DNA from: Ceratorhiza oryzae-sativae
Taxonomy: Eukaryota; Basidiomycota; Agaricomycetes; Cantharellales; Ceratobasidiaceae
NCBI GenBank assembly: GCA_030998015.1
Contig: JARWMV010000235.1
Span: 1,550,001-1,614,000 of the forward strand
Direction: 5' to 3'
DNA: 64,000 nt
Shown: positions 9,282-20,013 of the stretch, piece by piece
Layout of the letters: each line of letters starts with the position of its first letter
Numbering within the stretch: position 1 is the stretch's first letter
The notes under the pieces: generated by a model
What the model was told of the DNA's origin: nothing
Databases searched by the model: none
The model's input: only the letters and a program-made list of their open reading frames with translations
Translations under genes and position numbers: made by a program

Positions 9282-10868
9282 CTAGGCATCCCAAGTAGAC
9301 CACCATGCGCCACCGTCAATCTCCTCATCCTCGTCCTCGTCGAAAAACTCGAGCTGGACGTGTTTTTCCAGCCAAGCCCGGTCCGCCGGGCTCAACCAAT
9401 TCCTTGCGCCTTCAGCTTCTTCGAGCCCTTCCTCGGACGCCACGCACACCCGGACCGTGCGCACGGGGACCTTGGCCCTCAGGCGCTTTTCCACAAACTC
9501 GCGAATGGCCGAACCGGGCACGCCCGTGCACGTCACCGTCTGCAGCTGCGGACAGATCCGCTCCATCTCCTCGACGTGCCCGACGCTCTCCTCGTCGTCC
9601 GACTGCTCGTCCGAGCCGGCCATGCTTCCGAGCACGGCCGGGTCCGCGTCCCGCGCGTCGAGCTTGACGTTGGTCAAGTTTGGCAGGCCGCGGACGAGTT
9701 GTCGGAACGAGGCTGGCGTGCATTCGACCGAGGAGATTTTGAGGGTGGTCAGGCGCGGGAAGACAGAGGCGGATGTGGACGAGACCGAGTCGATGGATGT
9801 GGAGGAGCTCGAGGTGGGGAGTGAGGTTGCGGTCGGGGTCTGGGTTGGGGTTGGGGCTGGGGCTGGAACTGTGGCTGGGGTGTGGTGGATGTGGCTGTGG
9901 ATGAAACTCTGGCCGATGTTGTCTGTGCGCACGACCCCAGTCCCGGTCCGTCCGGCGGCCAGGACTTCAAATACTCGGCTCGATTCGCCGACTGCGTCGG
10001 CTAGAGCGAGTGTCTCGAGCGAGGGGGTGCATATCCGCTTTAGCAGCCGCTCGACGTACTCAGGATCAAAGCAGTCGAGCGTCAACGAGCGCAAGTTGTC
10101 GAGCTGAACTCGTGCGCCTTCGTGCGGAGAGGCAGGAAGCGCAGGGCCGCTAGCGTTCAAGATCAGAGTGTGCAGACTCAGAGAAGACGTGAGGATGCGC
10201 GCGAAATCAGCCAGGAGCGGTCGTCGAGAGCCAGAGTGGAGCGAGAGCTGGAGACGTTCGAGCGTGGTTGTCGTTGGGAGAAAGGATGTCCAGTCGACGG
10301 GGATGCCGCAGAACACGAGGTCGCGGAGGCGAGGTGTCGAGTGCTGGGTCGAGGCGAGCGGGATGGGCGGGGGCAGGTCCCTTGGCTCGGGCTGCGAGGG
10401 GTCAAACTCGGGCGGGCCGTACATTCTTAAGACTTCCAATCGCGGTGCTCCGGCTTGGGACGAAGCAAACGCGTCGGCGACCATGTTTACGGCTGAATAC
10501 ATCACATCAAAGGCAGGCACGACGATGACCAAGTGGCGCCATCGTTCCAACTGGGGGACCAAGAGTCTCATGACATGTTCGACTCGCTCGGGTTCGGCAC
10601 GCGTCGAAAAGTCGAGATACAAGTTGAGAGGAGCCGATTTTGAGCGGGCGAGATGCGCACGAAGTTTGGATAGCGGCGGGGGGTCGCTGTCAGCGACAAC
10701 GAGTGTGTTCCAGAGCGTGGGCGTGGCGAGCGCGAGCGTGTGCCAAGCCTTGCACACAAGCGAGACGAGAAACGGCAAGTCGTCTTGGCCGCCCTCGTTT
10801 TCAGGAGAGGCGGTCCCGAGCTCGAATACGTGCGCGAGCACTTCCGAGGGGAGCGAGTAGATGCTCAT
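9282..10868 (-). CDS. F-box protein
   Basis: This is a single open reading frame of 528 codons from the ATG at 10868. The N-terminal F-box (residues ~2-48) reads YSLPSEVLAHVFELG, followed by LVCKAWHTLAL and a TLWNTLVV end, the usual agaricomycete F-box pattern. The rest carries irregular leucine-rich blocks (for example LRDLVFCGIP, LTTLKISSVE) consistent with LRR-like substrate binding, and an acidic tail (DEDEDEEID). F-box proteins link substrates to Skp1-Cullin-Rbx1 ubiquitin ligases. The frame is open further upstream, but an apparent 5'UTR intron (10951-10902) makes the ATG at 10868, directly before the F-box, the better start. Confidence 0.8.
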   Translation of the reverse strand: MSIYSLPSEVLAHVFELGTASPENEGGQDDLPFLVSLVCKAWHTLALATPTLWNTLVVADSDPPPLSKLRAHLARSKSAPLNLYLDFSTRAEPERVEHVMRLLVPQLERWRHLVIVVPAFDVMYSAVNMVADAFASSQAGAPRLEVLRMYGPPEFDPSQPEPRDLPPPIPLASTQHSTPRLRDLVFCGIPVDWTSFLPTTTTLERLQLSLHSGSRRPLLADFARILTSSLSLHTLILNASGPALPASPHEGARVQLDNLRSLTLDCFDPEYVERLLKRICTPSLETLALADAVGESSRVFEVLAAGRTGTGVVRTDNIGQSFIHSHIHHTPATVPAPAPTPTQTPTATSLPTSSSSTSIDSVSSTSASVFPRLTTLKISSVECTPASFRQLVRGLPNLTNVKLDARDADPAVLGSMAGSDEQSDDEESVGHVEEMERICPQLQTVTCTGVPGSAIREFVEKRLRAKVPVRTVRVCVASEEGLEEAEGARNWLSPADRAWLEKHVQLEFFDEDEDEEIDGGAWWSTWDA

Positions 10869-10901
10869 TTGCGGCCAAGAAAGGAAAGCTGGGGTGATGG
10901 T

Positions 10902-10951
10902 CTGGAATAAACCGGTCAGAATGGGAGGGCGACCATGAGAGGGGCACTCAC
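10902..10951 (-). other. Probable 5'UTR intron of the F-box gene
   Basis: A 50-bp stretch on the minus strand starts GTGAGTGC and ends TTCCAG, 33 bp before the F-box start codon. Its size and borders match other introns in this window. Confidence 0.5.
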
Positions 10952-11272
10952 CTGCGTCGAACAAAAGCGAACCTGGGACGAGGATCAGCCGTCATATATA
11001 CGTGTGGGGGCGGTCGTCGACGTAATGGGGTGGTCGATCGCCGAACCCACGAGCAGAGCGTGATTGAGGTCGCGCGGAAAACACGCCTTTATACACACAG
11101 CATTTGATCGCGGGAACAATCCGCCGACAAGCGCGCAACTTTTGCCGTCGTCGCAATCTCGGCCTCCGCCTGCGCTGGCTGTCCGAATTCCCGCTCAGAC
11201 GCGCCCTGGATCACACGTAATGATGGCCGAAAATGGAATTGATTTCACTGTACATGCGCGTCATCGCCAGGT

Positions 11273-12652
11273 CTACTCCATCCCACCCACCACCTGGTTC
11301 TCGTCCACCGCATGCGCATCTTCCACCTGGCGCTGCACCATCTCGATCGACTTGAAGTACTTGACCGTCTTGACGCGCAGCTCGGCCGTCGCGTCCTCGT
11401 CGCACACAATTAGCGACCACGGGTGCATCTGCAGTGCCGAGAGCGTCCACTGCACCACGCGTTCAGTCCGCTATCTTCGGCCATAATTCGGAGCACCTAC
11501 CAAATGATTCACGCCCTCCTCTGCATCGCACCGATCAGATCTTCCGCATCGATCGGCAGGTAAATGACCATCGACGCACCGATCGCTTTGCTCAGGGCCA
11601 GACTCTTTCGGAGCCCGGTCACCACCACCACCACCTCGCGCGAGTCCAGAACCGTCGCCACACCCACCGTCAGCGCCATACGAGGTACTTTGCTCAAGTC
11701 GTGCCCGAAAAACCGGGAGTTGGCGAGGATCGTATCATAGGCGAGCGTTTTGATACGCGTGCGCGACGCGAGCGAGGATCCTGGTTTGTTCGATCAGACA
11801 AGGGTGAGTATTTCGGATAGCGCCGGGAGGGTTTCGATGGAACCCGTCGGAGACGTACCGGGCTCGTTGAACGCGATATGACCGTCTTCGCCGATTCCTC
11901 CAAGGAACAGGTCGATTCCGCCAGCGGCCTTGATTTTTTCTTCATATGAGTTGCATTCTTGGATCAAATCAGAGGCGTTTCCGTCGAGAATATGTACGTT
12001 TTTGGGATCAATGTCGACTGTGAGGGATATTAGACCGGGATTGGAGCAAGCGGGAGAGCTTACCGCACGAGAAGAGCTCTCGGAACCTATCCAAGCGTCA
12101 GGACTAACTTGCAACAAATAACTGACAGCTCACATGAACGTATGGTACGACTCGGGGTGGTCCTCTGGTAACCCGACATACTCATCCATATTAAACGTCA
12201 CGACATTCTTAAAGCTCAGCTTGCCAGCCTTGACCAACTTGATCAAGTGCTGATATGTCGGGATCGGGCTCGATCCGGTCGGTAGTCCAAGCACAAAGGC
12301 TTTTCGGTCGTAGGCTTAAAGTCGTTTATCCTGAGGGCATCATGTTAGGAGGCAAGTCAGAGGACCAGTCGGGACATGCTTCTGGGCGATGTAGTCTCCG
12401 ATGTATTCGCCGACAGCCTGGTTCAGGGCAAATGAGAATGAGTAAGTGGAAACCTTGTACGTGACATGTGATTGAATGAAATCGAGCGGTTGTCTAGTGC
12501 ATCACAGTGACGACATTGCACCTTGGACGCTATGACACAGGCCAAACGGAGACGGTTACGTACGGCAGGATCGTCGCGAATGATGAAGCCTATAGCAAAT
12601 ACACACATAAGGATATTTCAAATCCATGTGGCGACAAAGATAACCCACGCAT
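11273..12652 (-). CDS. nag1: Glucosamine-6-phosphate deaminase (NagB/Nag1 type), one frame break
   Basis: Nine exons are recognised: 12652-12649, 12589-12564, 12417-12380, 12330-12134, 12086-12064, 12017-11859, 11780-11580, 11520-11501, 11449-11273, giving ~281 residues. Family landmarks are [31 protein letters not shown] with the catalytic Asp, VHILDGN, the [13 protein letters not shown] active-site loop, and [14 protein letters not shown]. The enzyme converts glucosamine-6-phosphate to fructose-6-phosphate plus ammonia in N-acetylglucosamine catabolism. Exon 1 is only 4 nt (ATGC). Intron 3 fits only with a GC donor (AA|GCATGT at 12379). Exon 4 lacks one base at the A-run 12295-12297, where PFVLGL is expected; all later exon phases fit only if that base is restored, so a base-calling error is likely. 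The fungal gene is often clustered with other GlcNAc genes, but none is seen here. Confidence 0.92.
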
Positions 12653-12941
12653 GTCAGGTTACAAAATATCAAGATGAACCCAGGGCAATTGACAGAACGA
12701 ACAACCCGAGCGACAGATAAAACTCCCCACAGCCGGTGCCAAGTGCAAGTTCCCAGACCTCAGATCCCGATTTTTATATACCCACGCCCAGAATCACGCT
12801 AAACACAGACACACGTGTGACTGACTCGACACTCTTTACGCCAGCGAGAGCGGAAAGAGAGTCTGCATCATGTGCTTATCTTGGTGTGTGAGAATGGTGG
12901 CCGAAGAGGCCGGAAGCGGGCCGACTAGATTCTGCCATGTG
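12653..12941. promoter_or_regulatory. 5' flank of the deaminase gene
   Basis: This region lies between the deaminase start and the mobile element. It contains a TATA-like tttatatacc near 12773. The right part is host DNA ending in the target-site duplication. Confidence 0.35.
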
Positions 12942-12949
12942 GATTTTTG
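12942..12949. repeat. Target-site duplication, left copy
   Basis: GATTTTTG immediately precedes the left terminus (TAGTCTCT) of the mobile element and is repeated exactly after its right terminus at 19657-19664. Eight-base duplications are typical of hAT-like, P-like and Zisupton-like transposases. Confidence 0.85.
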
Positions 12950-13140
12950 TAGTCTCTACACAGACGGTTTGAGGATCCGCTCGGTCGGGTCGGTGGGATT
13001 TGATATACCCCACACACCCCAATATCAAATCCCCCTCCCTCGCTACTCCCCAAACCGTCTGTGTTGAAACCTCCGCGAACAGGCTCGACTTAGCGATTTC
13101 GCGGTGGGTCTCGAAGCGCCGACCATGGGAGTTAGGCGCC
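12950..13140 (+). repeat. Left terminal inverted repeat with nested hairpin
   Basis: It starts TAGTCTCT. It contains a 13-bp perfect inverted pair (12959-12971 with 13051-13063, cacagacggtttg) and inside that an 11-bp pair (12996-13006 with 13022-13032, ggatttgatat). The inner part (13054-13140) matches the right repeat through ACCGTCTGT, GACTTAGCGA, TCGAAGCG and GGCGCC. Confidence 0.8.
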
Positions 13141-13247
13141 AACCATACAGATGGGGACGGGATAGCTCAAAACATGACGCATAAATTGTATTAAATAGAG
13201 AATAAATCAGTACAGCATATAACGTATGGAAAATAGTAGAAAATAGA

Positions 13248-16157
13248 CTAGGAGATAAAGAGACAAGGGCGGTCAGCAGGACAACTGAGTAGGGCCCTTA
13301 AATCATCGAGCATTCGATGCTGATCGTGGAAGGGGTAGCACAAGTAAGGCTTCGGGTGAGAGGGTCGGTGCGGTGCTAGTGTTGAAGAGGGAGAATCGCG
13401 CCTTCGGGAGACGCCGAAACACGTAAAGTTGGGAGGCAGAATGGGTAGAGGATGGACTAGTGGAATAGGGGCGTTTCCGACGAGCGAGCGATCGAGTTTG
13501 ACAGTCCTCGATGCTCGGTTTTGTTCAAGCAGGGGGGCTGCTAGACGTTGAGACGGTACAATTAGGCGTCCAACTGGTCGTGCAGGAGCGCTGAATGTTG
13601 AGTTGGTGATGTGGGGCGCCGAATGAAACCCAGCCGTAGAGTGCGACCCTAGGGACAGCTCTAAATGAGCAGAACGCGGAGTGGGTGCGTCGTTCATGCG
13701 TCGACGTTTGGAGCGTTGAGTGTGCTGGGGAGGCGTTTCGTCTGGTTGCTGCTCCGCTTGCTCGGCAAAAATCCGACGAAAGTCATCCATATTACTTCGA
13801 CGAACCTCGTAATTTCGCTCTCCCGAGTATCCTCTCCACCATTTATCGTCAACAGCTGGTGTTTGCGTCGACGTAGGACGCTTTGTTGCCCTAGGTCGAG
13901 CCTTGGATGCGGCTCCTGTGGAGTCTCGGGGCTTTGATGCGCCTGATGTTGCAGGGAGAGTGGAGGGCCCAGGTGTGGGTTGAGAACGTGGCGCCAGCGG
14001 GCTTTCAGAGGGGGTGAGCTCGGAGGATTCAATAGATAGGGCGAACCCCCCGGCTTTGAGCGCTTCCCACATTGATTCGAGCTGCGAGTTAACATGTGGC
14101 CACTTGACGAGATAAGATCGAAGGCGGTCTATAGAGGGAACCGGTGCGCAGCGTGAAATACGCTCAAGCTCAGCATCGCTGATCAGTGCCGAAGCAGACC
14201 CAAACATGCGCGAGACACCAAATGCGCCGCGAAAAAGCACTTGTCCGCCAGGTGCGGAGGCAAGAGAGCATATTGGGGTTTGGTTCTCCAGAAACACGAG
14301 CAGCCCTTGGCGGACCTCGCTGTGCCGGAAACTGACGCGATGGGATACGAATAGCGGAATTTGGATTGCATAAGTCGCAGCAGTCTTGCGCCGGCACCGT
14401 CACTCCTGTAATGCGAGCGGCGTTAGATAGTAAAACATAAGTCAAAGTAAAAATCAAGCACTTACCGCTTCTTGGATTATTGTATACACGGTTTAGGTAT
14501 TCCCGCCGACATTTTGATTCAGTTACAAACTTTTGAATCAGAAGGTCGCATTTTCGTTCTGTTTTAGCCCCTGCTTTACTCGTGCTTGCATTGAGGGTTG
14601 GCCCAGCTTCGCCGCCCGCTTTCCGTTTCTTGTTTACCGGGGCTTTTCCTTTTTCCTTCGGTGTCTTTTCTGAGTTACAGTTGGGCACCCACTTTTCGTA
14701 AATAAGCCACCCTTCGCCCTTGCCATCTAACCCGCGCCAAACGCGGCCGATTCGCTGCATGAATGCGTCTAACCAATGCAAATAAGCAACAACTTATTAG
14801 AAAGCTGATATTCACACATTAAGTTGCTCACCTATTGAACCACAAACCCCAAATTGAATCACTCTTTTGATGTTCGAAATATCGCATCCCTAAATACTCG
14901 GAGAAATGCGAATTAGTGATTGAGAGTGCAGAGAGCTTTAAAATCACCATTCCCGCTGCCTCTGTGGCGATTATCACCCTAACTTCTCCTGACGCAAACT
15001 TAGCCATCGCTTCGCTCCTGTATTTTGGTGTCATCCAAGCATGTACAGGCATAATCAGTTCCTGCCCCGAGAGCGACGGATGTAGCCAGCCGTATAGGGC
15101 AACCACAGCGGAGGTAACCTCGTTGACGTTGTCGATGTATATGATAGTCTGGGGAATGTTTTTGGGGTCAATCTCATCTGGATCAAAGTGTAGTAGAACA
15201 TCTTTAAAAGACGACGACGAATACTGCATTGGGCGAGCGCCAATGTACACGTTGAATCGCTCGTTCCCAACATTAATATCGACGTATTTAGATGGGTCGG
15301 AAGAGAAGCCGAGCGTCGACATTGCGTCGTGTTTGACATTTGGGCGTAGTGTCGCGCTGACCAGCGTAGCAGGAACCCCTTTAGGTAATCGCGCACGGAT
15401 TCGACCTAGTCCCTGATAATCCTTTCGGAAGTCTCCTCCCCAAAGCGAAATTGTATGCGCCTCATCAACATGAATCGCCATCAACGCCTTGCGGAAGGCA
15501 TCGCTGTCGAATACCCTGTGCACATCTTCACTATGTAGTGCCATTTCAGGGCTAAGCAAAACGATTTCGTATTTGCCTTGAGCGAGTTCCTGTGGAGGTG
15601 TCGATCGTCGATCAAGAACCATAAAGTTAATCAGCGGAAGCCAACGATCATTTGCCAAATTGGTAAACTCACCACCCAGGTCTCAGTCTCGACATGAACC
15701 TCCTTGTTAAGAGCAATCGCTGTGAGGCCCATTTTTTGCATTCTTTCTTCCTATTGGAGGTTTAGCTTTTTCTTTACCTTCAGTTTATATAAAATGTACA
15801 CTCGCTTGATCATGCTGTAAGAGAATGAGGGGCGATATAACGATTGAGGTTTTTTTCTCAGAGACAAAGTGTGGTGCTGCAAATATTAATGTCTTGCCGC
15901 TTCCAGTACCTGCATGCACTACAACATCTTGTCCACCTAAGACTGCTTTGGCTGCATTTATTTGGAATTCTCGAGCCTCAAATCCAGTTTTTTCGAGGAT
16001 CTTCGACACGAGGTGATGGTGCGAGGCCAGATCTGGGAGTGACGTAATGGATAGAAAGAGTCTAGATGTGTTCCAGTGAATATATGCACTCACCATTAGG
16101 ATTGCCTGGCTCTGGAGTTGGAGTCTTTCGAGTCTGTGGGCTCAATGGAGTTGGCAT
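13248..16157 (-). CDS. RecQ-type DNA helicase of the mobile element, one frame break
   Basis: Seven exons are recognised: 16157-16094, 16032-15806, 15750-15673, 15589-14948, 14889-14832, 14768-14466, 14405-13248, giving ~842 residues. The Walker A motif is AGTGSGKT, the Walker B/DEAH motif is IHVDEAH, a SATL motif (LVSATLRP) follows, and motif VI is QRIGRVWR. A CCDLCNP segment matches the end of the RecQ-associated zinc region seen in mushroom RecQ-like genes. The C-terminal ~300 residues are Pro/Ser-rich without a known domain. RecQ enzymes unwind DNA 3'-5' using ATP. Intron 2 requires a GC donor (CAA|GCGAGT at 15805). One extra base in the A5 run at 14232-14236 shifts the last exon; removing it joins the two open frames. 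The gene is divergent from the DUF6589 gene across 118 bp. Confidence 0.85.
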
Positions 16158-16275
16158 GGTCGTCGTATGTGGCTGTCGTGAAAAGCAAATTGAGCAGAGA
16201 CTTAACCTTTTCTGGTCAATTTGTCATAAATACATCACTTTTTTCTCCTTCTCTCTTCCTCGTCATCAGTGGACC
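16158..16275. promoter_or_regulatory. Bidirectional promoter of the mobile element
   Basis: Only 118 bp separate the two start codons (helicase ATG at 16157 on -, DUF6589 ATG at 16276 on +). A TATA-like cataaata near 16227 and a CT-rich tract (16235-16265) face the plus-strand gene. Shared control of both element genes is inferred from the spacing. Confidence 0.55.
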
Positions 16276-19200
16276 ATGTCTCGCCACAAGAAACACCTTC
16301 TCGATTCTGATCTTTCTGAACTTGAGGACAGTCCGTTTCCTGACTCTAAAGGGCCCAAGAGCGATGCTGCACGCCTTGGACGAGCACGTAGACGAGTTGC
16401 GCGAGGTGGTCTTGAAGAGGCAACAAAGCTTCCTAACCTCACTCCACAACGTCTCCTTCCTTCACATCCCAAAAAGCGTCCACGGAAATCTTTTATTGGC
16501 ACCTCCGACCCAATTTACCAACGCATTGATGCTGCTTGGCGCTTTCTTAGAGAAAATGAGCTGACTGTGGCCAAAATGGTTCGGATAATGTGTGCATTCG
16601 ACTATGGAGATGAGAGGGCCAAATCAGATCCTGATTTTCAGCTCAAAATAGACGAGGCTGAAGATGCGCAATCAGTACGAGCTTGGGCAAAAGAAATAGC
16701 ACGCCAAGAGATCTTGCGGGAGGCAAAAGAAATGGAAAAGTATCATTGTCTCAATACGGATGGTGAGTATTATCCAACTTCGTTCATCTAACTAGAAACG
16801 GTTTGATAACCATATATGCGCACTAGCGAACTCATTTACAGTAGATTTGCTCAAGGAATGGTCGCCAAATACAGTCCACAAGCATCTGTGCGATCATATG
16901 CCATATTTTGTATCGCTCCTTGAGTCTTTTATCAAAGATGGTGAACACTCGTCCGAAGCAAAGCAGGACGAGGTACCAATCGTGAGAGTTTTTAATTGGC
17001 TTTGATACCAAAACCGCAGACTCAATCGACTCCCTGGTAGACATTATCTGTTGTGGGCTCGATATTGTGGCTCAAAAGATCGCAGAGGGCGAATATGTTT
17101 GCCAAGGGATTTACCGCATACCTTTATAGCTCTGGAGTCCACGCTGCAACAATCAATGTTTTAAATCGACTAGGACTGGGAGTCTCCTATAGCACTCTCA
17201 TTGACTCGCTCTCAAGCCTTAATCGTTCCTGCACTGAGCGGTTTCAAAACGTGGTTGCAAAATGTCAATCTATGCTTGTATGGGACAATGTCAACTTCGA
17301 TGAAAAACCGGCAGAACAACGTATCAAAAACGCTGGTTAGTCGATTAGCTTTGTTACTTTCAGACCCACTAATAAGCACAATCTTAAAGGATCTTTTGAA
17401 AGCGGTACAGCTTCCACAGTTGTAGAACTTCATCCGCCCCCCGATTGCGGCCCAGAGGCAGTCGACGAAGCTCTGGATCTTGATAAATACTTACACTCGG
17501 TTGAAAATGCGCCTGACCTTAAGATATCAGACATTATGCCGACCGAAGAAGATGAGCAAAACCTTCGAAACGAATTTGTGTATGAGACGGTCAACATTCT
17601 GGTTGAACACGCAGGGGAACTCTTTAAACGGTTCAAAAAGCGTAAGTACGGTACATCTATACGACTGAAACATATCCTGATACCTTGGAGCCTAGCAAAC
17701 GAGATGCTTCGCCCTCTAATCCGCCCGCTTCTCCCTCTTCGGGTGTCAAAGGTCTACCCACTGCCAACGCTTCATATCGAACAAGCCTCAGCGAACGGCA
17801 ATGCAACAGTTACTGAAGAACTTCGACGCATTACTCAAATCGACAAGTCCGAACTATTCAGACAACGTTTATGCGTAGCTACTGGCGATTTGCTTACAAT
17901 TAGCCGTCTTCTCTCCGTTCGAGATGTACGAACTCTATATATGCGAACACCTGTGCACATCAAGGATAAAGTCGATAACCTTAGCTATCTTGTGCCATTT
18001 GCTAGCCTATTCCATATTCGAATCACTGCCGTTAACGGAATTCTGTATAGTCACTTTGGGAAACCTAACGCCCGGCCAAAAGACAGCCCAGCCTCTCTTT
18101 GGAGACATAATGAAATCTTGAAGCGAAAGAACATCCCAGTTGGACAACCCCCCAAATACAGGACTGTGCAAGATCTTACGTTTCACTCGCTCTATGCTCG
18201 GCTTCTGGATATTGTTCGAATTGAATCTGGATACGAATCGCTCCAGCGTTTTGGGGAGCAGTTAGCGAACCTACCAGACGATAAGGCCTGGGAGCGACTA
18301 AAATTAGTCGCCTCTAATGCTATCGCTCGCTTTACCACACCCGAAGAGGCTGGGACTGACGATGTGCTTCGAAATAGTATACTATTCATCCGAGACGCGT
18401 TACTCTTCCGCTGTTTCGTGACCTCTGTAAAATGCGGCAACATGGCTATGATCGAACTTATCCTCAAAATATGGACGATCCTGTTCCGTGGCTCGGGAAG
18501 AAGCCAGTATGCTGGCGAGTTGCTACGATTGCGCCATAACCTGACACATGCTTGGCCGAAACCGCTACGGTATGGAAAGTCAAGAGCTAAAAACGCTTAT
18601 ATATACCCATATCTTCTATTTTATTAGCGATCTTATACTATCTAACATGCTTGTCAACACAACGGGTAAGAAGAACGGGTGGAAGGAGGTAGATCTCCTC
18701 CAAGAACACATGAACTATTGGATCAAGGTAAAAGCATCGATTTTTCTAATCGTCTGGGCTTCTTACAATCTTAACACAGAGAATCTATAAGGCCCGAGGG
18801 CCCAATGCGACTTGGAAATGGCTGGCCGAAATATCGCCATGTATCTCCACTTTGAGAGAACTTGCCACTCAGGTTAACGCATCCCTCGCTCCTCGTAATT
18901 CAAACCATCATACAGCGCCAAACCTTCAGGCCGATCTTGACGCACTCGTCGAATCGCTCGTCGAAAGCGAAGTCCACGGACACGATCCCAGTCGACAACT
19001 CGACAAAACTTTACAAGCCAAAGACGCGCTTTCGTTAGGGCTTCAGAGTCTCGAAGGTGAGTTCACCCACTATTCACTATCATTTGTATTTACTGTATTA
19101 GCACGTAAAGCACACAATTCTCCGATCAAGGCGTTCAATAAAGATAGGTTCGGGGCACGAAATAACACCTCATATGCCACCCAACCGCCCAATGACGGCG

Positions 19201-19396
19201 AAGAGGGCGATGCTGAGAACGGCGAAGATCAAGGTCAGCAAGTATATTTTTATCTATTTACTTCATCTGCACATGGGTACTCGGAAGATGCATATCACTG
19301 ACGGAAAGTCCTACAGAGACTCAAAACCAAGACCTTTTCGATGTCGTGGTCGATAACGGCGACGGAGAGGAAGAGGACCCGTTTGATTTTGATTGA
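16276..19396 (+). CDS. DUF6589-family protein, candidate transposase
   Basis: Eight exons join in perfect phase to 893 residues: 16276-16762, 16842-16972, 17041-17335, 17390-18569, 18628-18727, 18780-19056, 19102-19233, 19317-19396. The family pattern is seen in order: SQRANMFAKGFTAYLYSSGV, LGVSYSTL, LVWDNVNF, YRTVQDLTFHSLYARLLD, the C-terminal IWTILFRGSG...YAGELLRLRHNLTHAWP block and LSNMLVNTTGKKNGW. The N-terminus is basic (MSRHKKHLL) and the C-terminus very acidic (EEEDPFDFD). DUF6589 proteins are common, multi-copy and unexplained in agaricomycetes. Its place inside a bounded element suggests a transposase, with the WDN motif as a possible catalytic acid; this is inference. No frame break is present. 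Confidence 0.88.
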
Positions 19397-19452
19397 TTAC
19401 ACTTTTTGTAGACTCGCATTACAACCTGTACTAATCAAAAAGTCTTATCCGA

Positions 19453-19656
19453 GAGGCGCCGATTGACATCTCGCTAAGTCACGCTTCGATGGGAGCCACG
19501 CCCGAAATTTCGCTAAGTCAGGCCTGCTCTCCGAGAAATCCTTACAGACGGTCTAGGGAGACCCGAGGCACGAGGGTTCGGTTGCGAGGAACGAGTGATC
19601 CGAACCCTGACGACGCCGAAGGGTGGAGCGACCTAGACCGGATGTGGAAGAGACTA
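19453..19656 (-). repeat. Right terminal inverted repeat with nested hairpin
   Basis: It ends AGAGACTA. Its layout copies the left repeat: an outer 9-bp inverted pair (19549-19557 with 19632-19640, cggtctagg) enclosing an inner 9-bp pair (19573-19581 with 19600-19608, agggttcgg). The hairpin sequences differ from those on the left while the architecture is kept. Two copies of tcgctaagtca lie in the inner part (19472, 19509 region). Confidence 0.8.
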
Positions 19657-19664
19657 GATTTTTG
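19657..19664. repeat. Target-site duplication, right copy
   Basis: GATTTTTG directly follows the AGAGACTA end of the element and is identical to 12942-12949. Confidence 0.85.
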
Positions 19665-20013
19665 TGCGATAGCCGTTGGGAAGGTGCGATAAGCGATGGT
19701 GGGGCGGGAGCGGAGGATGTTTGGTGATGCGGTCGTGATTACGTCGTTCTGATTGTCACGGCCTGGGGAACATGTTGACAGAATCAAGCCCACTCACTCG
19801 AGTTCAGATCATAGGATAAATGCGCGCGAAAATAAAGGTTTCATTTTTTTTTTACCACAAGCATGCTTGCGCGACGGTGTGGGTTGGCGTGGTAGCTTTA
19901 GTGGACATTGTGGCGCACCGCTGTTATGGTTTGTTTTGATTAGTGGCAAGTCGGAAACGATCAAGGCTCGCGGTCTACTCGTATACACTCACCCAGACCA
20001 GAATCCTGTTCGG

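Larger units (their letters stand above)
12950..19656. mobile_element. Complete DNA transposon with RecQ helicase and DUF6589 genes (6,707 bp)
   Basis: The element is bounded by an exact 8-bp direct repeat (GATTTTTG) and starts and ends with the perfect inverted octamer TAGTCTCT/AGAGACTA. Imperfect terminal inverted repeats of ~190-205 bp extend inward. It carries exactly two genes, head to head: a RecQ-type helicase (13248-16157, -) and a DUF6589 protein (16276-19396, +), filling nearly all the space between the repeats. The DUF6589 frame is intact over eight exons. The helicase has a single homopolymer shift, so the element may be young and autonomous. I know of no described superfamily with this gene pair, but I cannot search. 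Which protein is the transposase is not shown by the sequence; DUF6589 is the better candidate. Confidence 0.85.

Noticed and set aside
10869..10964. N-terminal extension of the F-box protein to 10964
   Set aside because: The added residues include a clear GTGAGT...CAG intron, and the F-box begins right after the ATG at 10868.
12950..13070. A stand-alone miniature inverted-repeat element at the left edge of the helicase gene
   Set aside because: Its palindrome turned out to be part of the terminal repeat of the larger element: the right end has the same layout, and the 8-bp target duplication lies outside both.
13248..16157. Telomere-linked RecQ helicase marking a subtelomere
   Set aside because: No TTAGGG-type arrays are seen and the gene is bounded by transposon ends with a target duplication.
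12950..19656. Helitron, because of the helicase gene
   Set aside because: The helicase is RecQ-like (DEAH, QRIGRVWR), not a Pif1-type Rep/helicase. There are inverted terminal repeats and a target duplication, which Helitrons lack.
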